Shown one piece after another: positions 13,001 to 26,859 of a stretch of 64,000 nucleotides of DNA. Within the stretch, counting starts at the first letter, position 1; every line of letters starts with the position of its first letter. The stretch lies in contig NC_063258.1 in assembly GCF_019578655.1 (NCBI RefSeq), forward strand, positions 24,742,802 through 24,806,801, given 5' to 3'. Position numbers and translations under genes: made by a program. This DNA is from Ricinus communis. Lineage: Eukaryota > Streptophyta > Magnoliopsida > Malpighiales > Euphorbiaceae. The notes beneath the pieces were generated by a model. The model saw only the letters and a list, made by a program, of their open reading frames with translations, made no database searches and had not been told where the DNA came from.

Positions 13001-13462
13001 TCACAACCCATTTTGACGTTGTTGATCAGCAGAAGGAGGAACAGAAAACCTTGAAGAGAAAATAGGAACAAGCAAATCATCTTCTTCCCTGTCACCGTCA
13101 AAGTTGAGAGCATAGCTTTCTGGGTCATATTGGAACTGATTATTGTTATTCTTATGTCTCTTCATTTTCTTGATATATGCACTAATCTTTCTGATGAAAG
13201 TCTTCCATCTCGGCCCTGCAACTACTTCTGAAACCTCCTTCACTTTCTTCAGTTTCTTTACCACCCATGTTTCTCTTTGCTCTCCCAATAAATGTCCGTG
13301 TTCATTCCCATGGTTTTGTTCCCATCTGAAGGAGAAGAAATGAAAGCAGTTGCACCCACTGGTTGAGTAGTCATCAAGATGATCAAGGCCTTCTTGTTCG
13401 TGCTCCATTATTGGCGAGTAAGGGGTGCCTACGAAGGTTTCTTTTTGTTGGGTTCTAGCCAT
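13001..13462 (-). CDS. Small plant protein with C-terminal YALNFD motif
   Basis: Intronless frame of 153 aa, start ATG at 13462, stop TGA at 13001-13003. No enzymatic domain is visible. The N-terminal half has an aromatic/cysteine patch (CNCFHFFSFRW), the middle is basic (WKTFIRKISAYIKKMKRHK), and an asparagine run leads to the C-terminal motif YDPESYALNFD followed by acidic residues and FSSRF. The motif block recurs in the 160-aa protein at 35604-36086, so the two are paralogues of a plant-specific group. I cannot give a molecular function; the lysine-rich centre may bind membrane or nucleic acid, but that is guesswork. A GA-rich leader (about 13469-13490) precedes the start. Frame integrity and the paralogue support a real gene. 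Confidence 0.8.
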   Translation of the reverse strand: MARTQQKETFVGTPYSPIMEHEQEGLDHLDDYSTSGCNCFHFFSFRWEQNHGNEHGHLLGEQRETWVVKKLKKVKEVSEVVAGPRWKTFIRKISAYIKKMKRHKNNNNQFQYDPESYALNFDGDREEDDLLVPIFSSRFSVPPSADQQRQNGL

Positions 13463-15698
13463 TATAGAAAGAGAGAGAGAGAAAGAGAACAGAGAGTAGA
13501 GATGAAGTGAAATTGGAGAAAGGAAGAAAGGGGCTTAATAAGGATAAAGCATTAGAAGGGAAGTTGAAGAGAAGAAGAGAGGAAGTGCCAAAGAATTGAA
13601 GAATTGCTTCAATTTGCATATGGAGAAATAGTCATCTAGATGATGACACTGCTAAATTGAAAGTCCAATTAGATTGGACCACTTATTGGAGTAATGAAAA
13701 GTTTGACATTGTATAAACCATTCCAATGCTGACTTGGCTGTGCGTGATTGGGCTGTTAAAAACAACTTGGGAACCAAGCTGTGAAATTATGGAAAGAGAG
13801 TTATAGTCTAGAAAGGAAAAATGAAAGGCAGCAAGCAGGATTGACCAGTCATCAGGCACAGGTTTTGCCGGCGAAAGGATAAAAGGCCAAATGAACATTG
13901 TTCCCTTAGATTTTGAATTTTTATTATTGAGTTTAATTTTTTAATTTTTGATACTTTAATTTATCTTTTTATGATATTTTAATTTTTTTATATATTTTTT
14001 GATTCAATATGTCTATATATATTATACGAAAGTGTTTAATTATTATTAAAAAGTAAAGTTTAGATAAATATTAATTAAATTAAAAATTAAAAATATTTAA
14101 ATATTAAACAAAACACAGATATTTGTTAAATAAAATCGAAAATTATACTGTTGAAGTGCTAAATATGTATTTAGCAAAGGATAAATAATAAGAATTAGCC
14201 AAAGTTTATAAATTTTAATTGTAAAATCTCTTATGTTTCTTTAATAGTGCATATGGATAATAGATGACGAATTAACTATGAAACAAAATCTAAAGTTTTA
14301 ACATTAAAAAATAAATCAAGGCCTTCCAACAATTAATATAAATTTATTTGGTTAAAAGTCCATATAAAGATACTTATATTTATTTTTTTTAATTATTTGC
14401 TAATTTTGTTGATTAAATATTATGGGTATTTTGTTTCATTTTCTTTTATGAGAGTTCTTTTGTTTTTTTAGGGAAATTTATTTGTATTTTGTCATAAGAG
14501 TTAGAACGAGTTTGATAATAGCATTTAAAATATCAGACTTTTTTAAAGATTCGTCAGATGACAATGAAATCAATTTGTGACTTAATATAACTATTGAGTA
14601 GAACGTGTTTCTTGTCGATGCGCTAAATGCAGCCAAGATGCCGTCAATGTAATTAATAAAATTTAGAAAAAAATTCATCTTTATAATAAGATTAATAAAC
14701 ATTTCTTAAATATAATTATATTTATTTATCTACTAAACGTTGTACTTATTAATTATTTTTAATAAAATGCTCCTTTTATTTCAAAAGAAAGTAACAAAAT
14801 AGTAGAAACACGCGGTACCTTAAACGAGTGAGCTAGCGGCAACACGCCTGCCGTGCGTGTACCAGCGCTATAACCATTCCCTTACAAGCTCTTTTATTTT
14901 TTATGTTTTTTATACAACAAGAATCAAGAAGAATGTACTTGGTCCAAACAAAATGAAAGCAAGAAACTTCTAAGACCTAAAGAATTAAAAAAGAAAAACA
15001 TGAAAGCCCCTTTATTTATTTATTTATTTATTGTAATAGTGCTACAGGATAACACTGTCAGACAGGTTTCAATTGTAAAACAGGTTTGTTGATATATTTT
15101 GGGTTTACTATTACTCAGGTACCTCTCTTTCAGGGCAAATACTATGTTGATGAATACATTTTATTTTAACAACTCTCTCTTCCGGACATTACCTCAATTG
15201 AGGTTATCACTGCATAAATGAGTTCTTAGGGCTTGAAAAGTATGGCATCTTCCGCTGTAGTTCGATGGTTTTAAGGAGAGAGTTTCAGCTGATGATTTAT
15301 TTTTGCATCAATGCAAACATGCTTTCAGAACATTGCGCTGTGTCCTTGCGATAAATACAATTGAAATGAGATGGTAAAAGAATGTGTCCATAATTGATTC
15401 TATTTCTTCAGTAAGTTAGAATGAAACATACAAATGTGATTATATAGAGCTGATGGATTAAAAATTGCAATATAATAAAACAAAACCAGAAACAGGTAAA
15501 ACCTAACCAATTCACATATTCTACAGACCGACTCCTAGTAATTTAAAAAAAAAAAATTAATAAATTAATAAATATTAAGAAAAATTAAGACCCTCCCCTT
15601 ACTCTAATTTTAGCAAAATAAATCACACATTTTTATACAGCCCAGAGGAGTAGCACGCGGCAAGAACAGAAGCCAAGACATACATGAACAGCCTCAGA
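13463..15698. other. Intergenic DNA
   Basis: Contains the promoter region of the minus-strand gene ending at 13462, AT-rich repeat-like sequence at about 13900-14190 whose phrases recur near 28350-28690, and a short GC-rich patch at 14809-14872. The last few hundred bases probably hold the 3' untranslated region of the Raf-like kinase. No gene is seen. Confidence 0.6.
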
Positions 15699-18600
15699 TC
15701 AGTGTTGAACCTGGGGCTGTTGCTGCGTTGGGTTATGACCCTTGGGAGGAATTTTTGATGCCATTGCACGTAACTCGTTTGCAATTTCAGTGAAGTTTGG
15801 TCTCTCAGATGGCTCTGATGACCAGCACCTCTCCATTAATGATTTCCATTCTGGGTCACAAGATTCAGGCACTGCTGGCCGCAATGTATTGCTTACAATA
15901 CCACCTGAATACAAGCAGAGCAATGATCAGCTGAGGCATTGTTCTGTAACATTAATAAAAACAATAACATTCACAGAACAAATAATAATGTTACCTATGA
16001 TAGCCCCATAGTGCAAGTCTGCATATGGTTCTTCCCCAGTTAGGAGTTCCCACAGCACAATACCAAATGAAAACACATCGACCTATAGTAAACAAGAGAC
16101 AGATAAAACATAATCTAGTCAGCTGACAGGAGACAGTACCTTTTGAAAATATATAGAAAGACAAAAGAATGCACAGACCTTCTCAGAGACAAGACTACTG
16201 CTGCCATTGAGAAGCTCCGGCGCCATCCATGGAAGAGTTCCCCGAACACCACCTGATATAAGTGTTTGACATTTCACCTTGGACAGGCCCAAATCACCAA
16301 CCTGGTACAAAAGCAGAACAGAGAACTGAACTGGTTGCCAAATTTAATATGTTGTTACTAATAATATTAGAACTACATACTGACAACTACAAGTTCAAAG
16401 GCTTAACCAATTATTCCAACCACATTTGCTCATTTCATAGCATAATCTATACACTATATGCAGTATGATTTGGAAATGGAGAATTGTTGCCAACAGGAGA
16501 TGCCAACTTAAAGAACTTCCCAAAAGCAATATATGTCTGCTATGACTTCTATTAGTGACAAAAGAACAGGTTCCTTAAAATTCAGGAACAATAATGTACA
16601 CAATAATCTCATATATCAGAATTAGGAAAGATAAATAGAAGGTTGAAGTTTTACCACATGTCCAGAATTAGAGAAAGAGCATGAAAGAGAAGAAGGAAAC
16701 AGCAACTGCCATAAAAAATTCACATGCAAATTGGAGGAATGAAATTCAACAATTAACTCACATAATGAAATGACAAGACCAAAAACTCAACTCCATTAAA
16801 TTAATTGTTCAATTCCATATATTGCTCAGAAGCCTCAAAAAGTACATGCTTGATATCTAGTGCCTAATTTTGAAGATAGAATTCTCAAAGATAACTAGTA
16901 ATGGGTTTGACATTAAGGTGCAACACAAGTACACATGTAAATATGCTGTGATGCTGCATGCATAGATGTTGAAATAAATGTTTTTCCAGCAACTCTAAAC
17001 CAAGGTTTAAGGTATGTTCCGTCCAACCTCAAGTTCAAGATTACAATATCAACTTCTGTAATATTTAGTTTTTAACATCTTAGCCTGAAGCTTAGATAAG
17101 TTGAGATGCACAAAAGTCCCCACAACTTCAATCTTTTAGATATTCTTAATAAGGATTTTCCAGGTAAATCCCAATTTCAAAAAGGACCAGCAATAATCTA
17201 AACTTTCTCCCTTATAAATTTAGCAATGTGGCATAAGTTTTACAAAAATTTCAGGTTGCCATTGGCTTAATTTTCTCTTGTCAGTGAGATAGAGCATAAA
17301 AAAAGGAGCACATTCCCAGTACAGGTGCGCGCTTGTAAGAAGTTCATCATGGAAAAGGTAAATAAACCAATCTAAGTTATAACATTTCATTATGTCTATT
17401 AACCAACCTTGCAAATTGGACGGTGAGGATCTCGAAGATTCACAAGTAAATTGTCACTCTTCAAATCAAAGTGTACTATGTTTTTTCCATGCAAGTATTC
17501 CATCCCAAAGGCCACATCCATGGCAATCAGCAGTCGCTTGCGCTTGTCAAGGCTCCTGGTAACAATCATTTATCTCATCAAATTTAATCATTTGAAAAAT
17601 GATGCAATTGTAAAAACGAAATTAATGATTGAGAAAAATGAGACAAAGATAAAAAGAATAAAAAAAAGAGAAAAACCTTTCATTCTTCTGCAAAGCATTT
17701 CTTAAAGAACCATTAACCATGTATTCTGTCACTGTTGCTACAGAACCTCCAGGACCATCGAGCACAACACCATAGAAAGCTACCACATTTGGATGGTGCA
17801 AGTCAGCGAGCTTAATTGCTTCATTCCAGAAATCTTCTATCTGAAATTATGAAATACCAGCAAAATGTAAATTTAATGGCAAAGCAAGTCATAGGAAAAA
17901 GAGAATACTGTAGGGACAAAAAAAAGTGTTAAATCAGCTGGAGTGGAAAAAACCGAACCATGCGATCTTGTTCAGAAGGTTTCCCAGCAAAACACCTATC
18001 ATTGATCCGCTTAATTGCAACATCAGTACCCCTCCACTTCCCGTGATATACAGTACCAAAGGTGCCAGAACCCAATTCTTGCAGTTCTTCAAGGTCAATG
18101 TTTTTTATAATCTGCCAAAAGAGCATATCCTTAACATAGACGAACACAAATAGCCACAGGAACCAAATAAAACAAATATTTCCACCTGCAACCGCCCAAT
18201 GCCTTCTGATACTGGAAATCCAAAATTCAACTTTTCTGGCAGTTTATTCTTAACATCCTGAGTTAATCAAGTAAAAGAGAAGATGGTGGAAAGGGCAATC
18301 AGATGAGGGGAAAAAGAAAAAATAAAAAGAAACATAGAAAACCAATAGTAAGGAAAATGATAAAAACAAACATGTGTACATGGAGACATCCAAAAGAAAA
18401 AAGAATGAGCACCTCAAACTTAGCTTCATGCTGCATTTCTACATCTTTATTTGAAACTTCCTTGTGTTGACTCGCTTCATAAGCTGATTCATTTCTTTCA
18501 TGGACCAATGAATCAGGATTAGTAGTAGCCGATGAGAAAACAGAGGCAGCTACATCCTCAGCAACAGCCCGAAGTTCTTGCTTGATGTGTTCCTCAGCTG

Positions 18601-21600
18601 AGCCTTTAACAGCATAACAAAAAGTCAAAAACCAATAAATTATCATTTTTCTTCTTTTTTTTTTGGGCATCGATGCTTATCTAGATTCACAAACAAACAC
18701 ACACACGCACAAAAGCATAAAATGTAACTACTTCAGACCTTTTGATGATGGAACTTGCTCTGAATGAATATCCTTCTTCGTATTCCACAGTGTCTGGGAA
18801 GATGCATCGCCCAGCAATCCATCACTAGTTAGTTCTCCAGCATTGCTTTGGTTTTCGCAGAAAAGATCCTTAGTTCCATAGGCTTCTTTTTTAGTCAGAA
18901 TTTTGCTGGGCCTAGGAGGAGGAAGATGAGCATCATGCCTTAAAGTCCAAGGATCCTGATTGCTGAATAGTGAATTTGAGGAATCCTGAATATCTCCAAG
19001 TCTACCAGATGATGCAACAGAAGATGGCACATTAGATGCAGCTTCCATTTCAGGAAGACCAATATTTGGTTGTAATCGTGAAGCATCATTTTTCCATCCA
19101 ACAACAGGGGGAATTCTATCCAGTGCATAGCCTGGCTCAAAACCTGAGGGTGCAGGGTTTCCATAACTAAACTCATCAGAATCCAAGAGATGAACTCCAA
19201 TCTTTGATTGTGGATATGATCCTTGGTTACCTGAAATAGGCAGTTGTGTAACCTCATATGAATCCATCAGTCGAGTATTATACACATAAGAACCTTCAAT
19301 TGAGGTAGGCAGCACTTCAGTCTGCTTGACATGATTTGAGTCAATAAGCACCTGAGGTTTGTTATAGGTAGTATCCAGAAGTACATCCCTCCCAGCTATC
19401 TGCTGGGCTCTGTGATCCAAGATCTCTTCCTTTCTCAATTTATCAGCAGGGGACTTACTCTGCTCATTATTAGCAATAATTTCTGTGGGGCACATCCGGA
19501 GAGTTTCCATCATCCCATCAATTGGCCTTAGCTGGTCATATGATACACAGGAATCTACAACATCTTCTTTGGGAACAACATGAGGCAGCTTACCAGAGTA
19601 TTCTAGTGGCAACTCATGCCCCAAATTCTCAGAAGCTTGAATTACACCTGGAAAATGAGGGAAATCACCAATATTATGTTTGTGTAGAGCCTCCTCATTA
19701 AAATGGCATTGGCCTGGGACCACATGCTGCTGGATGGTATCTTCTAGGTGAGATTGAGGAATTGCATCTATGTATCCTGGTCCACCCATCACACTATGTG
19801 AAACTGCAGTCTTGGATTGATCGGAATTGCCAATTTTCTGCCCAGCAGTTCTTCTCTCATTGTCATGAATGGAATCTAGATTTTGGGAGAAAACAACCCC
19901 CTCAGATTGTTGCAATCCGAGTTGATGATCAACAAGGCTAAAGGCAGTGGATCTAGCCCCAGAACCCTGTTCAACAATGCCATCCCCCAATATTCCACCT
20001 ACCATACCGCTGCTGAAAGGTTGAGTTTTCATAGTATCTCCCAAAAGGAGACTATGATGAACTGAGTGTGAATCAGGTAAAGGGCTTACACCACTCTCTC
20101 TGGGGTCCTGTACTGAAGGATCAGAATGTGCATGAGGCAATGCTTTCTGACACATGATACAGTCATCCAATCTCTGAACATTCTCAGGAAAAACTGCCTG
20201 TTGGCGAGATACTGATCCATCAGAGAAGACAATATGCCCTCTCTGTGGAACTGGATGCCAGCTATAGCCTCCTCCAATAATTGCAGGCGGAAGCTGGGCC
20301 TGATAAGCACTGTAGCTTTGGTCAACAGGAAGCTGAAGGATCCTTGTTCCAAATGTATTTTCATCAGAATAACGTTCCACATGATTTTGTTGGGGTTGTA
20401 CCAATGGCTGAACCATGGTTGGCCTTATAGCAACATGAGAAGATGCAGCTGTCATTGTCATGTGCACTGCGGGAATAAATGGATGAGCAGCAACACCAGG
20501 ATTATTGTCGCGAATCTGCTGTTGGGAAAATACAGATCCGGCAGGTCCCAATAATTGAGCATTTGGAAATCTCATATGAGCAGGAAAATGCATGTAATCT
20601 GCATGATTTGTGATTTCCTGGCGAGGGTCTGCATAAGCCTGAAACTGTGGTGCAGGTGGTGGAATACCTATTCCAGCTTGCTGGAAATCATATCCCAAGT
20701 GCTGTTGTGGTACAGTAACAGGTATAGATCTCTCAAATTCAACCTCAGGTTGAGACGATAGAGATTGGGGAGGACCAGACTTAACCATGGGAATGCCCAT
20801 AGACACTGCAGATGGATCAGCATGAACTTGAGGATTAGGTTCCACTGGCAAAAAATTTGGGTTATTGTCGTGAGGAGTCATCTGATTCCCGCTAGAGGAG
20901 AACATGGAGGTTGCTGATGCCCCACTCACTTCCACCTGACCAGGACCTGAGTTATCAACAGCTTCCGTCCCGCTAAAGTCGGAGTTCTGAGTTGAAGTTG
21001 CACTTGTTATACTCTCCTTCCTAGCAATACCACTGCCAGCTCCTTCCATAATCCCATTTACAGCATCAACATATCTCTGTCCACTATCATGTAAATCCCC
21101 AAATTGTACCAAACCAGTTGCATCAAGCTCCGTAGCCGAGAATAGAAACACCCTTAGCTTAGCTGACCCATCCCTCTGAACCAATTTCTCATACTCATCC
21201 ATCATATTATCAAGATCATCAGCACAAGAAACTGATACCAGAGCATCAAGATCCTCATCAGGAAGCTGGTATTTGATAACCACAGGTTGCCCGTAAGTAT
21301 CCATCATCTTCTGCACTAACTCATTAAAGCTCACATCTCTCCTCACACCAATTATCCTTGTTTGTCCTCCAACATATCTCAACATACCATCACTTGGCCT
21401 AGGTAAGATTTTTCCCCCAAAACTACACAAAAATTTAACCTTCTTCCCCGGCACTGAATCATCCCCACCCTCTTCACTCCCATGATCAACCCCACTGCCA
21501 CTACCATGGCTCCCCAAATTAGGATTATAACCAAATGCCACACTTGCTGACTCACTAATCCCATTAGCATCAACCCTATTGCCTAAATGGGGAGAACCAC

Positions 21601-22018
21601 CCAACCCAGTTACCATATCATTAGCTGCGTGATCGACAGCATTAGTAACAACCCTATTCCCCAAATTGGGGCTATAACTAAACCCAGCACCTGTGGTATT
21701 CACACCAGCCACACTTACACTCCCAACCGGCACAGTCAATCGTGGGGCCCACCCTGGTGCAGGATTCCCATATGCTAAGCCTACAAAACCTGTAGCATCA
21801 GATAGATTTGCAGGGTAAAATACCGGTATCGACCCATCTGGGTGGGCAAAAATTTCAGGGTTTCTATTAGTTGCTGTTGTTGCAATAGAAGGAGCACCAG
21901 TAGCAGTGGAAGCCACCGCTATTGCTGACGTGGCGGCAATGCGGGGCTCTTCAGGTATGGTTCTAGCAACATTAATTGGCCTTAGATCCTTTGGGATATA
22001 GTTCTGATCAAATGCCAT
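15699..22018 (-). CDS. PB1-domain Raf-like protein kinase (plant group B Raf/MAPKKK-like)
   Basis: Predicted cytosolic Ser/Thr kinase of 1474 aa. Exons in transcript order: 22018-18739, 18603-18413, 18257-18186, 18111-17959, 17840-17677, 17555-17408, 16301-16179, 16082-15995, 15904-15699. The first exon encodes 1093 aa. A PB1 domain spans about residues 192-283, with the basic N-terminal segment ([17 protein letters not shown]) and acidic OPCA-like segment ([19 protein letters not shown]). A long disordered Q/S/P-rich region follows. The kinase domain covers about 1188-1450: glycine loop [15 protein letters not shown] lysine, catalytic loop [21 protein letters not shown] in place of DFG, and WMAPE. 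HFD instead of HRD makes it a non-RD kinase, as I recall for the plant PB1-Raf (B4) relatives. Those relatives act in osmotic-stress/SnRK2 signalling; transfer of that role is inference. Start [14 protein letters not shown] fits the family. Two short upstream ORFs appear possible in the leader. Confidence 0.93.
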
Positions 22019-22450
22019 AAATGGGTATTTAATTGAGCAAAAGAATTTAATCTACAGAGGAAACAAATAAACAAACAAACAAACAAAGCTAGGGTTTTTA
22101 TGGGTTTTTGTTCCTATACATTCACTCCCTTAACTCCAAAACCTATGATAAACCCATCTCCGGTCACCCAAAGCACGCAGAGAAGATAAGTCCGAAATCA
22201 CAGATAAAAAGAAAAAGGGCAAAAATAAGTACCAGATTTGAACCGTAACACCCCCGATATATACACACATAAGAAAAACAATTAAGAAACAGAGAAAGAA
22301 ATTCAAATAAATAGCAAGAGATAGAGAGAGACACAGATAGAGGAATTAACTGAGTCGGTGCTCAAAGAGAGCTCGAGAGGTGGGGCTCCTGATGAATCTT
22401 TTTCTCTCTTCTCTCTCTCTCTCTCTCTCTCTGTATCTATCTTTAATTTT
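22019..22450 (-). promoter_or_regulatory. 5' leader/promoter of the Raf-like kinase
   Basis: Upstream of the kinase start on the minus strand are a TTTG-type repeat (about 22064-22086) and a GA/CT microsatellite (about 22405-22434), both common in plant leaders and core promoters. Minus-strand ATGs near 22117 and 22154 open only very short frames. A leader intron cannot be excluded. The transcription start is not visible. Confidence 0.4.
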
Positions 22451-25400
22451 ATTCAAGAAATATTATTTTCCTGTTGGGTTTTTCATTTACCAAGTGGCTT
22501 ATAGTTTATTATAGAATCTATATTCATTCGATGTTTATAATTTCTTTTTTCTTTTCTCTTTTTTGGGGACGAGGTATTCTTTGTCTGGAATTGGAGGCTG
22601 GTCGTTTTGTTTTTCTTCGATTTTCTTGGGTTTTAAGGAATGAGAGAGGAGAAAAACAGAAGAAAAGGGCCAAGGCACGTGGACACTTTCATGCAAAATT
22701 AAAAAATTTGATTTATGAGTCAAGAGATTTTGCTATCTTTTTTTGTTATTTTGTTTTGGCAAGTTGAAAAATGTTGAGATAGTGACATATTTTCTTTGAA
22801 TATGACATCGAGAGAGAGTTTTGATGATTAGATTTTGAGTGGTATCTTTCCTACCAAATTTCTTTTATTTCCTAACAAGAAAGCCATTCAATATCTAACT
22901 ATTTGCATCTACAATTATCAATATTATTAGTACAGGAGATGGATTTAATTGGATTAGGTGTAGCCAACTTTTCTAAGTTTTGTTTTATGTCGTTTTACTT
23001 ATTTTGGTTGGAAAAATGTTAAATATTCTATCATTTTTTTATTTCACCTCTTCTCCTCCATTATATAGTATTTATTATTTTTATTAAATTATTTTTTTTA
23101 TTTTAAAATATTAAGATATAGTTTTATAAAAATAATAAATATCATATTTGATGGATAAAAGATAGTATTACTCGGTTGGTTAAAGTGGTAAAAAAGTTAT
23201 TAAAATATTGAATTTTTGCACAAAGTTTAATTCAAAATTAAAAAAAAATTAAATTAAGTTTCTTTTTCTAGGTTTTTTTGTGTGTGTATAAAAGTAATTT
23301 ATATAATAATAATCTCTGCATTATGTAAATGATATTATTTTCTAATTATATGGTGAGGAAATACAAAATTTAATATTGAATTATCTTTTTAATATTGGCA
23401 CTTGATTATTTTTTTTAAACGATTTTAAATATATTTTTCCATATTAAAACGATGCATCAAAAAAAATTAAAGTATTTTTTTGGAAAGATCCAACTCTGAC
23501 TAATAAGGAATCGGATAAGTATATTTTAATTACTAATTAAATTTTAAATTTAATATTTTTAATAATTTTATCTAATTATTTAAAATTTTAAAATAAATAA
23601 ATATTTTTAAAAATATTATTCTAAAATAATTTTTAAAAAATATTAGAATAAGAGAAATGACGTGGGCGAATTAATTCTGCTTACAAATAAAATAATTAGT
23701 AAATGAACCAAAAATTATTACATTTAAATATAAAATGTATAAAATGATGCACATCTATATCCATATTATTAAGTTTTGGATAAATTATTTTTGCTTATTC
23801 ATAATTATTTTTTAATAAACACAATCGACTTTCCATATCATCTTTCTTCTCGTGAAATTTTAAAAATTATCACTGAAAAATATTTTTAAAAATAAATTAT
23901 GAATATAGATATTTATTTTAAAATTTTAAAATAATTAAATAAAATCTTTAAAAAATATATAATTCAAAAATTTAACTAATGATTAGACCACAATAAAAAA
24001 AGGTATATTTGGACACAATCGAAATGTGGGTTTCAACTCAGCTACTTGTATCTTATATTATACTAGTATCATTAATAATTAAGAAATTAGAACTCATCCC
24101 TATTCGTTTTAAGAATAATTTGGTGCACTCTGGCAAATGTTTATAATTGCAAAACTAATAAATTCCAAAATGCAGAATAGATTTTCAATCACATTTTACA
24201 TTTTTCTAATTCTGACAATTGGCTGGCCAATTTTTCTTGTGGTTCTCTTAAATTTACATGTACAAAGTAGAGGTTTTTTGATTTTGATTGTAGCCACCCA
24301 ATTAGAATAATCATAAGTATTAGTACGTTGCTTGCATGATTGAATAAGAGGAGTCCACTATTAGAACTTAAACTTTTTTAGGATAAACTCTCATCTTCCT
24401 TTAATTTCTTGTTTTTAGTTAATCATCTTTTTAAGTGGCAATGGTTTTTTTTCTTTCTTATTTTACATCAATCAATTTTAATAAATTAAATATTAATGTA
24501 TCCCTTATAAAGTAATGAGTTTTTTCTTTAAATAGGAGTCTTTATATAAAAATGGTAAAAAAAATTAAATATGATATTTAAACAATCCAACTCATAAAAT
24601 ATTTATAATGTCTATAAAATATTTTTTATATTAAAATATACTCATGAATAGAATATCTATATTTTTTAAAAAATATAATATCTCGATAGAAAATAATAAT
24701 AATGTAAAATATAAATTTATTTTAAAAGTAGGCCTTTAAACTTAAAATTTATCAAGTTAAAAAAGTCATATGCTATTTTCCTTTAAAAAAAAGAACAAAA
24801 AAAAGAAAGAAAGAAAGAGATTTAAATTAACAGCTGAACGATGTATCCAATCATAGAATTGTTCTATCTTTTGCAAGGGAATTCTTTACGAGCGTAGCAA
24901 TTTTGTATTTTGCTTTTGTCTTTGTTATTTTCGAGATCGATCGACTTCTTGAACTTTTACGCCCTTGGATTATAAGGCCATCTTCGGTTTCAAATGAAAG
25001 CCCTCCACGTCGGTTTATATATTTTAACTTGATGTCATAAAAAAGAGTGAGATATATTTATTCTATAACTATTTAATATAGGTTATGTCAATATGATAGA
25101 ATTAAAAATGATTTTGAAAGTTTATATATTTAATTGATAAATATTAGGATTTATAATAATTTATATTAATATTTAATAATTATTTTTTATTTTTTTATTT
25201 TATCCTTAACTGTAAAATTTTTCTATTTATTGATTAAAGAGAACAAGTTTGTAAAAAAGGATAATTGAATATTGTCTTATAGGTGAATAGTAGTTGAAGA
25301 TTGAAATTACTATAATTAGCCAAGGCAGTTGGTAGTTATAATTACTTTTAGGTAGAGTTTGTTAGTGATTCTAAATGGGCTCCTTGATTTTGAACTTTCT

Positions 25401-26850
25401 GATTAATTAATTGAAATTCTCCAAAAATGTTCCAACTCCAACTTTGGCAATGGAGTGGTCAATTAGATTAGTGTGACAATTAGAGGCCACATGCAAGAAC
25501 AGGTGGTCTTTGTAGAAACATCTAACGAGTTAATGATGATTAATTAATTAATTAATTAATGATAAACAACTTTTGGAAAAAAAAGTGCATGCAGTGTGCT
25601 TTAAAAAGGTAATTAAGATTTAATTATAGTAAAGAGTTATTGACTGTGTGTGTGGAATACGCGTAAAAATCTTTGCTAAAAGCAAAGTATAAAATTACAA
25701 ATTAATGGAAAGTGACTTTTATTTTATTATTTGTTTAAAGATAACATAAAATTTGATTTAACAATATAATTAATGTCAAAACCAAATGGATCGGAGATAA
25801 TCTGCCGCACGTTGATGCCTTCACCATAATAACCTTTTGTTTTCCCGGTGATATCAACTTCTGTCGTTTAGTTAATTTTTAATATTATTTAATAATATCT
25901 AAAATTTATTATTTTATAGTATTTTAATAGTTTTAAATTGGTGTTTTCATTAAACATATTAAAATGACACAAATATATGTAATTATTGTAAAAATAAATT
26001 TAAATAGATGCTGGATTAAAATAAAAACTAAAAATATTAAAATTAAAATTAAAATTAAAAATTAAGAATATCTAGATATTATAATATATATAATTCAATG
26101 GTCTTTCAAACTAAATTAAAAATTAAAAAATAAATTAATTAATTACTCAATAGGCATAAATTAAATAACGACTTTTTATTCATATTTATAAATAATTTTA
26201 AAGTAAAAATGTTAGTATATATCTAATTACCTTAAAGTTATTTCTCAATTTTTTTTTAAAAAAAAAAGAAATTTTATCAGATTAATTAATTCACATAAAT
26301 TTATTGGGTATTATTATTGATACCATACATTAAACGTTAAAAAATTAAAATATTATAGAGAGTCTACGTTTTGAAAACTAAAAAGAGAAATAGTAAACCT
26401 AACGGTCTTTTTGAGCAGCTAGCTAACAACGTATCTTTATACTTAAAAATAAATTATTCACTTTCAAGACAAAAAGATTTTCTTTATTATTCGACTCATA
26501 CTGATCTTAACTTTAATGGTAAAAGATATTTATAATAATAAGAAAAGAAAATGATGTAGATAAGATGATAGTAAAGATTTATTATTATAATTATTATTAT
26601 TAGAAAGGAAAGGAAAGGGGAAGAGCAGGTTTACATATTAACATATATAATGTGGGGTACGTGTTGTCTCCTAAATCCCTCATCATGATGTGATGCACTC
26701 TTAATTTAGCTTATCCACATTCCCTTTTCACCTCTTCTACTTTCTCTCCACATTAACATTTTTTTTCCCTTTTTTCGGAACCACATTTGTGTACCCTTAT
26801 CTATCCATATTATTATTATTATTATTATTATCTTTCTTTCTCTGAAACAC
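22451..26850. other. AT-rich intergenic DNA, no gene seen
   Basis: Gene-free on both strands. It contains many A/T runs, an AATT-type repeat (about 25539-25560) and an ATT repeat at about 26810-26831. The frames at 22474-22767 and 26706-26909 have flanking-type composition and no family resemblance. Confidence 0.65.
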
Positions 26851-26859
26851 ATTGGCGTT

